Assembly: GCA_028023455.1 (NCBI GenBank)
Contig: JAQFVV010006306.1
Span: forward strand, 1,329,001 to 1,393,000
Length of the DNA: 64,000 nucleotides
Direction of reading: 5' to 3'
Source: Epiperipatus broadwayi
Taxonomy: Eukaryota > Onychophora > Udeonychophora > Euonychophora > Peripatidae
The notes beneath the pieces are model-generated. The model saw only the letters and a program-made list of their open reading frames with translations, was not told where the DNA came from and did no database searches. Positions 27,001 to 39,000 of this stretch are shown here, one piece after another. Every line of letters begins with the position of its first letter. Position 1 is the stretch's first letter. A program made the translations under genes and the position numbers.

Positions 27001-30000
27001 ATGAACTTAATGAGGTAGGGAAGAAATTAAAAAGTGGAAAGGCAAAACGTTTAGATGGATGGGCATCAGAGATGGTAATGAATTTAGGATATAAGGCAAA
27101 AGTAAAGTTATTATCCTGTTTTAATAAGATGGCACAGAATAGAGTTTTTCCGAGTAGTTGGAGTAATACAAGAGTAAGATTATTATTTAAAGAAAAAACT
27201 AAGAATAGTAGAAAGTTAAATAATTATAGACCGATAGTGGTAACATCAGTTTTATATAAAGTTTTCTCATATATGGTGGCTAGAAGAGTTGAAAAATGGA
27301 TGGAAGGGAATAATGTATTGGAGGGAATGCAAGGTGGTTTTAGATTAGATAGGCATATAGGAGATAGTTTATTTGTAGTTACACAACTTATGGATAAAAG
27401 TAGGAATTCAGGTAGACAGTTATATATGAGTTTTATAGATTTAGAGAAGGCATATGATAGAGTAAATAGAAATAGATTATGGATAAGTTTAGAAAATTTG
27501 GGAATGGATGAAGCTTTAGTGGATATTATTAAAAAATTATATGAAAATAATCACTATATATATATATGTGTGTGTGTGTAATTATATAACTGAATATTTG
27601 TAAATACAGTAACTAAATAATTAAAAAAATTATCCACTTAGGAGCGCTTTCGATTATCCCAGTAATCTGTGTCAACTAAAGCTTTGAAATGCTAACTTTC
27701 CCACAATTCCATGATCTTAACGTTTGCTGCTTGCCTGTTAATTAAGTCATGTTTATATTTGTATATTAGCATAGCTTCCTTTATTTTTCTTTTATTGTTA
27801 TTTTTTTCAATTTGCAATATTTTTACACTGTTAAAATTGAAGTCAAAACCATAAATACATGATTTATTATGGTCGTAAAAAACAGATGCTGAAATATTAT
27901 TATCTACTATGCAATTTTGTTTCGATTTCTGAACACGTTTTAATAATAGCAAGTGTTCTTTAGTTCTTTTTTCCAACATACATCTAGATTCACCTATATA
28001 TCCACTGCCACACCTACATATCCATTTATAAATGACACAATTTTTATTTATAAATGAGGTTTTATCTTTGGAGTTATTTATTAATTTGTTTAATGTAGGA
28101 GGTGTGTAAAATGCAATATCACATATATCTTTATAAATTTTCCTTATAAACTTTACTTGATAATTTGAAATATATGGGATTGATATCCATATTTTTTTAT
28201 TAGCAGGAGAATCAATATTATTATTAAAATTTTTATTTTTATATTTTGTATTAAAATGTCTAATAACATTGTATATGTGATTATAACTGTAGCCAACATT
28301 TAACAATTCATTGAATATATTTCAATATTTTTGCCTTTATCTGATGAATATTTGCAAAGACTATTATTTCTAAATAAGAAGCTAAAAATAAAGCATTGAT
28401 AATAGTACTTATTATAAAATTTACCTTCTGCTGCAAAATATTTTAAGATTTTTTCAAATATAAAACTGCATAAAGAAAATGAACCATTGCGTTTAATGAT
28501 TGATTTTGAAAGGGCGTTTTATTATGAAACTTGTTGTTTAATTGAGAAAATGCTACAAGAAATTCTTGGTTTTGGTAAATATACAATATGTTCTTCATTT
28601 GATTTTGTTAATAAAATCCATAATGTTAAGATCGATGTTAATGATGTTATATGTACTCTAGATGTTAGTGAAATGTATGGATCAATTGATCGATTGGCAT
28701 CTATCAAAATTATTTCCAATGCATTAAGTTTAAAAAATGTTAATGTGAAAATAATAAAGTTTATAATTGAAACATTAAATTTTATTGATAAAAATATTTA
28801 TGCAGTTTTTAATAAGGATTTTTATAAAATGTGTAATGGATGGCCCATGGGATTACCTACTGTTGCTCAAATATGTAATTTTATAATTTCTACATATGAA
28901 GAAAATATTTTGAAAAAGGAATATTATCAAAAAAATATTACTGCATATTATCGATATGTTGATGATGTTTTTGTATGTGGTAAACCAAATACAATTAATG
29001 AGTTGTTTAAGGAATTAAATGGTTTGAAAGGCCTAAGATGGATAAAAACAGATGAAGATTTAATGTGCATTCAGTTTCTTGATCTTAAAATAACTAGAAA
29101 TCAATGCATGCTGGATTACTGTATGACCATTAAACCAATAGTAAAAAGAGGTTATATTCCATATAAATCAAAAGTGCCAATGTCACACAAAATGGCAGGT
29201 TTGAAGTCCTTCTTATTTAGAAATAATAGTCTTTGCAAATATTCATCAGATAAAGGCAAAAATATTGAAATATATTCGAATGAATTGTTAAATGTTGGCT
29301 ACAGTTATAATCACATATATAATGTTATTAGAGATTTTAATACAAAATATAAAAATAAAAATTTTAATAATAATATTGATTCTCCTGCTAATAAAAAATA
29401 TGGATATCAATCCCATATATTTCAAATGATCAAGTAAAGTTTATAAGGAAAATTTATAAAGATATATGTGATATTGCATTTTACACACCTCCTACATTAA
29501 ACAAATTAATAAATAACTCCAAAGATAAAACCTCATTTATAAATAAAAATTGTGTCATTTATAAATGGATATGTAGGTGTGGCAGTGGATATATAGGTGA
29601 ATCTAGATGTACGTTGGAAAAAAGAACTAAAGAACACTTGCTATTATTAAAACGTGTTCAGAAATCGAAACAAAATTGCATAGTAGATAATAATATTTCA
29701 GCATCTGTTTTTTACGACCATAATAAATCATGTATTTATGGTTTTGACTTCAATTTTAACAGTGTAAAAATATTGCAAATTGAAAAAAATAACAATAAAA
29801 GAAAAATAAAGGAAGCTATGCTAATATACAAATATAAACATGACTTAATTAACAGGCAAGCAGCAAACATTAAGATCACAGAATTGTGGGAAAGTTAGCA
29901 TTTCAAAGCTTTAGTTGACACAGATTACTGGGATAATCAAAAGCACTCCTAAGTGGATAAAATTTTTTAATTATTTAGTTACTGTATTTACAAATATTCA

Positions 30001-33000
30001 GTTAATTACATATATTGCTTTAAAAATACAGACATCGAATCATAATATATATATATTGTAACGATATATAAATATGTCGTTACATTAATTTAAAATAAAA
30101 ACTTAAAAGTTCGCAAATAAAAAAGTAAAAAACTAAACGCTAAAATTAAAATGTTTGTTAAACGTATATACATTCGCACAGATGCTAAACTTTAAAAATA
30201 TTTTTTTCATAAACAAAAAAAAAAAAAGTATTTGAACGTATTTTTTTGTAATAAAAAAATACAAGAGTTAAATATAAAAATATTTTAATAAAAAAATAAC
30301 GTAAGTTAAAATAAAAACAGGTATTAATTAATTCCTGTAATCTGTAAATGGAAATGATTGTTTATTAATTATCTAAAAGCTGTGTAATTAAAAAGTCAGA
30401 TGAAAAGTTAGATAAGAGAAGAAAGAAATTTTAGCTTGACCAATGGAAGCACTAAGCCTTGGCTCGGACCCTAACGAAAGTGATGGATTAGTGACGTTTT
30501 GTTCATTGAATCCTTGTGGATAATATAAAAAGGGAAATACAGTTTTTTCTGACAGTTCCAGCGTTGTGTGTTTGAGAGATGTGGTATGACGCACATACCA
30601 CACTCTCTATAAAAAAAAAAATGAAAAGACTGTGATACCTTGAACCAGCTATTGCCATCTCCAGAACATTACCTTCCAACGGAGGCGTCGCGGGAATTGA
30701 AAGCAGAGGCCTGGACTCTTATACCATAAGCTATATGAAATGAACAATTGTTAAAATCAATTAAGAACTTTCGTCAAGTTTTACAAATTGATAAACAAGC
30801 CAACTGAAATGTTAAAACGGACTCTTATCTGACTTTTGTAAGTTTTTAAATCAAATTAATAATGTTTAATTTTATATGTTTTCCGATTGATAAACATCAT
30901 TTCCATTTTTTTTTCTTATTGTAAAGATTAGTTAAATGTATGAAATTTAAGTTGTTTATAGACGCTTGCATGGATTCGTTTGTGGTTAATTATATTTTGG
31001 TTTTCATATTTGATCAAAATATATAGACATTCGATAAATAATGATACCTTACGGTGAGTATCTAAAATGTATTTATTCGGATGTCTTTTAAGTTATTGGT
31101 GACAACGCAAGTATCTTATGGTGAATACTATTGGGTTACTTATAAGTTTCCCTCTGCGATTGTCGGTATCAATAATTTTGTATTTTGATCGTTTATGTTT
31201 ATTTTGAAATGTTTTTGACCGTGGAATCTATGTAATCGATCTATACCCAACATTTTTAAACAAATCTGTGCGAACGTATTTAAATGTTAAAATTAAGTCG
31301 GGCGTGAATGGCTATATAGTTTTGTAAAGTTGTATTAAGGGAGGGTAATCTTAGGTTATTCATTTCGTAGTTGAATTGGTTCAATGGATTGGATATATTT
31401 GTGTAATTAGTAGATGTAGTATGAGGTCCGCTACGGGCAGGATTATAGATATACGCCACACACCCTCTGTTTGCCTATGGATGGGTTTGTAAGTCGGCAG
31501 AAGACCGCAGTCCATTCCTATGGAGTTTTTTGTTTATTGATCTACTTGCCAACAGATGTCACATTCCTGTTGGTGGAGAGTCAATCTCTTCTCTATTTCT
31601 ACTTATTGTTCAGATGTACATTCCTGACAATATAGTATTTTGTGTTGTCGTATCATGCTACATTGAATACATGAATGTATCAGATGGATTGGCGCCAGTT
31701 GATTGCGAAATTTGTTGCCTAAGGTTAAATCAGGGAAGAATATTTTCTTTTCAAATGCAGACCTATGTAGTCCATTCATACTCGACCCTCTAAATAAATA
31801 GTAAACTCATTATTTGCAATCTACTTAAATTTAGAATTAAAGATCAATATAAAATTATAAACGTTAAATTTATTCCTCAAAATTTAAATATTATTTTATA
31901 TGTGCGTAAATAAATATTTTTATGTGTTAATTTCTGGCAGTGGCTTTTATTCTTTTATATTTAAGATATAAAATTTATAGATTTTTTATCTCTGCGTCTC
32001 CACTGAGCTAGTGACTTGGGCTAACGGTCGGAATATTTAAAGAAAGTGGAATCTTAACAGCGCGTATCTGCCTACTTTATAAATTTTTCTAGGCTCAAAT
32101 GCCTAGATGGCGCCCTTGTAGTGCAGATATTGTTTTTGCGGTTAGATTCGATCTTCACTTTCATTCCGATCGTTACAAACTGGCTACCCAACTTGGGCCG
32201 ATCTTTAATAAACACGAGTGCCCTGAGAATTTTAAAAGGGAATCATGCCCGTAAATTTTTTCTGAAAATTATATAGATATATGTTTTGTATTAACGTAAA
32301 GTTATAGTTTAAATTTTGTGTAAAAAGGTACTGCCAGTAAGAAAAATTGCGCATATGTAAAGAGAAATACGAGGAATAAAAAAGTAATAAATAAAACGTA
32401 ATTAATAAATATAAATCATAATTTTTTTTTAAAAAGTCTTGTTTAAAATTTAATCGTTTAACTTGCCTAAATAATACTTAAAGGTAGGAGAAATGAAACT
32501 TGGAAGGGAGGGGGCAGAAATTTAGCTGGTAGTAAGGAATCAACAGTCAACATTTTTTTTTATCATTATATTTGTGTGTAATTACTGTTTTGTCTTTTAA
32601 AAAAAAAAGTTTTGTCCTTTTGAAATTTCATATATAACAAATTTGTGTAACGTAATTACTAACACTAAGTAAATTCTTTTTTTTTTTTTAATGTTTTTTG
32701 TTTTTTGAGGAAGTTTACTGATATGTAACGATATATAAATATGTCGTTACATTAATTTAAAATAAAAACTTAAAAGTTCGCAAATAAAAGTAAAAAACTA
32801 AACGCTAAAATTAAAAATGTTTGTTATACGTATATACATTCGCACAGATGCTAAACTTTAAAAATATTTTTTTTCATAAACAAAAAAAAAAAAGTATTTG
32901 AACGTATTTTTTTTAATAAAAAAATACAAGGTTGAAATATAAAAATATTTTAATAAAAAAATAACGTAAGTTAAAATAAAAACAGGTATTAATTAATTCC

Positions 33001-36000
33001 TGTAATCTGTAAATGGAAATGATTGTTTATTAATTATCTAAAAGCTGTGTAATTAAAAAGTCAGATGAAAAGTTAGATAAGAGAAGAAAGAAATTTTAGC
33101 TTGACCAATGGAAGCACTAAGCCTTGGCTCGGACCCTAACGAAAGTGATGGATTAGTGACGTTTTGTTCATTGAATCCTTGTGGATAATATAAAAAGGGA
33201 AATACAGTTTTTTCGGACAGTTCCAGCGTTGTGTGTTTGAGAGATGTGGTATGACGCACATACCACACTCTCTATAAAAAAAAAAATGAAAAGACTGTGA
33301 TACCTTGAACCAGCTATTGCCATCTCCAGAACATTACCTTCCAACGGAGGCGTCGCGGGAATTGAAAGCAGAGGCCTGGACTCTTATACCATAAGCTATA
33401 TGAAATGAACAATTGTTAAAATCAATCAAGAACTTTCGTCAAGTTTTACAAATTGATAAACAAGCCAACTGAAATGTTAAAACGGACTCTTATCTGACTT
33501 TTGTAAGTTTTTAAATCAAATTAATAATGTTTAATTTTATATGTTTTCCGATTGATAAACATCATTTCAATTTTTTTTTTCTTATTGTAAAGATTAGTTA
33601 AATGTATGAAATTTAAGTTGTTTATAGACGCTTGCATGGATTCGTTTGCGGTTAATTATATTTTGGTTTTCATATTTGATCAAAATATATAGACATTCGA
33701 TAAATAATGATACCTTACGGTGAGTATCTAAAATGTATTTATTCGGATGTCTTTTAAGTTATTGGTGACAACGCAAGTATCTTATGGTGAATACTATTGG
33801 GTTACTTATAAGTTTCCCTCTGCGATTGTCGGTATCAATAATTTTGTATTTTGATCGTTTATGTTTATTTTGAAATGTTTTTGACCGTGGAATCTATGTA
33901 ATCGATCTATACCCAACATTTTTAAACAAATCTGTGCGAACGTATTTAAATGTTAAAATTAAGTCGGGCGTGAATGGCTATATAGTTTTGTAAAGTTATA
34001 TTAAGGGAGGGTAATCTTAGGTTATTCATTTCGTAGTTGAATTGGTTCAATGGATTGGATATATTTGTGTAATTAGTAGATGTAGTATGAGGTCCGCTAC
34101 GGGCAGGATTATAGATATACGCCACACACCCTCTGTTTGCCTATGGATGGGTTTGTAAGTCGGCAGAAGACCGCAGTCCATTCCTATGGAGTTTTTTGTT
34201 TATTGATCTACTTGCCAACAGATGTCACATTCCTGTTGGTGGAGAGTCAATCTCTTCTCTATTTCTACTTATTGTTCAGATGTACATTCCTGACAATATA
34301 GTATTTTGTGTTGTCGTATCATGCTACATTGAATACATGAATGTATCAGATGGATTGGCGCCAGTTGATTGCGAAATTTGTTGCCTAAGGTTAAATCAGG
34401 GAAGAATATTTTCTTTTCAAATGCAGACCTATGTAGTCCATTCATACTCGACCCTCTAAATAAATAGTAAACTCATTATTTGCAATCTACTTAAATTTAG
34501 AATTAAAGATCAATATAAAATTATAAACGTTAAATTTATTCCTCAAAATTTAAATATTATTTTATATGTGCGTAAATAAATATTTTTATGTGTTAATTTC
34601 TGGCAGTGGCTTTTATTCTTTTATATTTAAGATATAAAATTTATATTTTATTATCTCTGCTACTCCACTGAGCTAGTGACTTGGGCTAACGATCTGAATA
34701 TTTAAATAAAGTGGAATCTTAACAGCGCGTATCTGCCTACTCTATAAATTTTTCTAGGCTCAAATGCCTAGATGGCGCCCTTGTAGAGCAGATATTGTGT
34801 TTGCAATTAGATTCGATCTTCACTTTCATTTCGATCGTTACAATATATATATATATCAATTAGGGAATATAGAATCAGTTAAAGTTAAAAATGGGGTGGG
34901 ACTAAGGCAAGGATGCCCTATGTCACCTATTTTGTTTTTGTTGTATTTGAATGAAATAGAAAGAGCAATAGAAAGATTAGGAAGAGGAATAGAGATACTT
35001 TTAATAGGTGGTAAGGAGTATATATTTTGTCAAGTCTTTTTTTGTGGATGATGTCTTTTTGTGTGCAGAAAAAAGAGAAGATATGGAAGTTATGCTGAGG
35101 ACATGGGCAAGGGTGGTTAAAGAGATGGGGATTAAATTTAGTGAAGAAAAATCAAATATAATGATGGTTAATACTAGGGAAAGAGAAAATGTAGAATTTT
35201 TATTGGGCGATATAAAGTTAAGTGTGGTGGATAGACATAATTATTTGGGAATTATTTTAAGTAATCAGAAAAATTGTTTGAATGAATGGGAGAAAAAATT
35301 GATAAATGAAGAAAAGAAAGGGATTGATAAAGAAATTAACAGTGTTTTCATATAATAAATGTGATGTAGCTAGAATTATATGGAAGGGAATGGCAGTAGC
35401 AGAGGTAGTAATAATTCTAGATAGATTTTAAGTGCTTTCTCTTGCAGAATTTATCGGAAAAGTTTGTTTAGAGCTATTAGCATACTCATTATAGTATATT
35501 TATTAATTTATAAAATAAAGGTGCAGTTAATTACACAGACATTCATTAAACTGTATTTTATTTTAGGTTATTACTTTTCTGGAGATGGAGCTATTCGTGA
35601 TAGTGATGGACATTACCAAATTACTGGTAGAATTGATGACGTCATTAACGTCAGTGGTCATAGATTGGGAACAGCAGAAGTAGAATATGTCTTGGTAAAT
35701 AGTTTTAAAAATCTGAACTTTCTGTGAATAAAACCTTAAGTTTTATATTTTCAAAGAAACAGAAATATCAGTAGTAAATCTTAAAACCTTTGAATCTTAA
35801 TAATTCCTTGGACTATTGAAGTAAAGTAATAAATCTCGTTCTCATTGGTTGACTGAAACTGTTGTGTTCAGTTCATCACTCTGGTGCTTAAATGTCACAT
35901 GATCTTATGGGTAATTGATTACTTTTTATTTTACAGGGTAATCATCCAGCAGTAGCAGAATCTGCAGTTGTTGGTTATCCCCACGAAATTAAAGGAGAAG

Positions 36001-39000
36001 GTAAGCTATTTTTAATAATATATGTACAAATCTTTTTGCATAAATTTGCATCTTTTAATCAGTTGTTTTTTCTTCTATGACTTATAAAATGTATATCAAA
36101 TTTTATTAATTGAAATGTTTGAGAATTTTGCAGAGTTTATATTCAGTGCCTTTTATTTATGATTTTTTTCTTCCAACATTTTCATCAGAGCTTCTTTATT
36201 TGTTTGCATAGATTTCCAACAATTAAAACAGAGAAAGATTGTTTGTCAGTTGAAATATTGGAAGAAAAAATCCCGCAAATAGAAGCCTATAAAAAACTGT
36301 GTGTAATTAGTCATTTATTACTAAAACATTCTAATATCAAGATACTAAACGAATAGCGAAAATAATGTTAAAGCAATTGCAGAGAATATTATTTTATAAT
36401 ATAACTTTTTTTTTATTAGTGTTTTTTAAAGGATTAATATGGTATAATTTTTATTGTGCTCACAAATATATATTTTTAAAAATATTTATTTCATATAGGT
36501 TGTGTATATTAGTAAGGAAACCAAGTCATACATCACATGACTTAATTAGCTTGTATTTCTAAATGTAATATAACAAGCATTCTAATAGCTCTAAATAAGT
36601 TGTTTTTTTTGGCTATTTAAATTAGATAGCTGGATTTGAAGACATAGATGTCTGAAAATTTTAGATTCTCTACTTAATGGTTAAGTATTCGATAAATGCT
36701 GGGCTGGAGTTTGTATTTTAGATCTAGTGTCTGAATGTCCTGGTGCCTCACTGATGAGAGCCGTTAGCTTCTCTTGTGACATTTATTGAAAAAGCTTGTT
36801 AAGAACTATTAACACGCTCGTTATATTACATTAGATTGTATATATCTATGTCTATTTAGAAAATAATCAAAAAATAAAAACGATATATATTTTTAATAAA
36901 TTGTTTTTAAAGATTGATATAAATTGTCTTTGGTTTTTTTACTTTACTGAATATAATATTAATTTTCCCTTCACTTGTACACGTAATTCTTTTGCATATA
37001 TATATGTGTGTGTGTGTGGAACGAAGTGGTTTCTTTCTTATCTGCATACCACAAAGTTGAGTTCATTTTTGGTGATGAACATCGTAATCACAACTCTCAT
37101 GTTAGTAATATTTACTAAGGCTGTAACCTCAAGAATGTGCGCATAAAAATGTGATAGTAGGGACCTCTACAGGTCTTAACCACAAGTTTACATTTTGGAA
37201 GAAAAGAGGTTACAACCTTAGTAAATATTACTTACGTAATCAATGTGCGTTTAAATAAATTTATTATTACAACTCTCATATTAGTTGCTGATGCTGCTGC
37301 AAATTACTGTTTGTTTGTTTTTTGAGTGTAAATATTTTAAAAATAAATGAAAAAGCATGTGCAATTTATCGGAAAATAAATTATCTTTATGTTTTCTCAA
37401 ATATATACAAATAAATTAATTTTTGTTTCACAAAGCAAGCTTATTTTCATATATGATTAAAAAATATAAATGATTTAATTATTACAGAAAAATATATATG
37501 AACTGTAGCAGAACAGGTGAGAAAACTTAGGTAGCCAATAATGATAATCAAAACTCGCCAAACTTTTTTGATGAAATATATAAGCAGGCAAACCTCTCCA
37601 TACAGTAGTGCCACTCAGTGCAAGCCGGAGTAATCAATGGATTCCAGAAGACTTGTGCATAAAATCCCTATCTAGTGCCTACTCATCCAATATCTCCAGA
37701 CTAGTTTCTAGCTTGTGGCTTTCGTCAGTGAGGAACCTTGGATTTGAGAGCACTGCACCTAAATCTTGGTGATAGTATGATAAAATATATATTAATTTAT
37801 GTTAAGAATAAACTGTAATATATGCATATACCATAAATAATTTGTAATAAAATATATTCTACAAGAATATGTTGACAATTATCAACTATTATGGTAATAA
37901 ATTTTTGGTATAAAACGATATTTATTACTTTTCTGAGCCAAGCTTTCGATATGCTTTGACAAAAATATGCTGTATCGAAAGCCTGGCTCAGCAAAGTAAT
38001 AAATATTGTTTTATATCAAAAATTTATTACCGTAATAGTTGATAAATTATCTACATATTCACTATAGTCATGCCTTGGTAGATATGCTGTATCGAAAGTC
38101 TGGCTCAGCAAAGTAATAAAGATTATTTTGTACCAAAAATTTATTACCGTAATAGTTTATAATTGTCTATATGCTCTTGTAGAATATATTTTTATTAATT
38201 TACTTTATATCAAATGTATATTCTCATTCTTATCTATCGGAGCAGTTATCTAACTCAGTCTAAACATAAATAATTGGGATTTTATAATATGCAAGCACAA
38301 ATTAAACTAATAAATGACAACATATTTAATTTTTTTATTATAAATTACCCCCCCCTTCCCTCCTTTACTTGGAGAATAGTATTTAGTGGCAATATTTCTA
38401 ACCCATTAATAAAATATATAATAATACTGTTTAAGAAAATAAAATAATATATATAAATATGAATATATAACTACTATCAAAATCATAAATATTAATAAAT
38501 AGTCCTATTCCAAAAGTTAACTTTAATTTATAATCAACTAATTTGCTCATCAATTATAATTACTCAGATAATTACAGTTTGATAGAAATAAATCAATAAA
38601 AGTTTATTTTATTGATCCAATTTATTTCTGGAATATTTAATAAATCCATTTAGAAAGCATAATAGTAGTGAGTTTTCCAGTAAATCAATATCGCCGTCCA
38701 TATTTTTGATAAGTATACAATTTCAAGGGCCTACAATGTTAAATTAAAAAGAAAATTAATAAATTGATTTCTAAATTTTAAAAAATGAATAAATTGTAAT
38801 AAATTTTATTAAGAAACATTATTTCAATTTTTTATTTATATTATGTGGGAAATGATGAAATGCTCTTAATATTGTCGTACTTTGGTTCAATTCAATGTGT
38901 TTCTTTTATCAACAGTTTTTTTGTAAATTGTCATAATGATAAAATTTTTGGATCTTCCTATCACAGAACATAACATAGTGGACTATTTTCAAAGGTACAG

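Larger units (their letters stand above)
27557..30056. mobile_element. Penelope-like element with inverted partial copy
   Basis: Terminal parts 27578-28381 (minus) and about 29210-30020 (plus) are inverted copies of one another. The + copy is longer and continues left into the RT domain to about 28382. So a 5'-truncated element carries an inverted copy of its own 3' part upstream, an arrangement described for Penelope elements. Both copies end with the CAAATATTCAG...TTATTTAGTTACTGTATTT edge. It lies inside the LINE. Confidence 0.88.
30057..32177 (+). repeat. 5' LTR (2121 bp)
   Basis: Starts TGTAACGATATATAAATATG and ends GATCGTTACA. A TATA box (TATAAAAA, 30524-30531) lies upstream of a hairpin at 30575-30608. 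Two small ORFs (71 aa minus, 87 aa plus) are identical in the two LTRs but show no family features and are not treated as genes. Confidence 0.88.
30057..34842 (+). mobile_element. Non-autonomous LTR retrotransposon, nearly identical 2.1-kb LTRs
   Basis: Two direct repeats, 30057-32177 and 32724-34842, both start TGTAACGA and end TCGTTACA (TG...CA). The 546-bp interior has no gag or pol. A TGG-start segment (TGGCTACCCAACTTGGG, 32181-32197) three bases after the first LTR could be a primer-binding site, which supports + orientation. A purine-rich GGAAGGGAGGGGG near 32503 is about 200 bp from the 3' LTR, so the polypurine tract is uncertain. Flanking ATAT fits a 4-bp target duplication but lies in an AT run. 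Very long LTRs around a tiny interior mean the element needs enzymes from elsewhere. Confidence 0.87.

Noticed and set aside
31530-31793. An 87-aa ORF, identical at 34196-34459, looked like a duplicated gene.
   Set aside because: It lies in both LTRs of one element, so identity only reflects recent LTR duplication. No family features and no coding signature.
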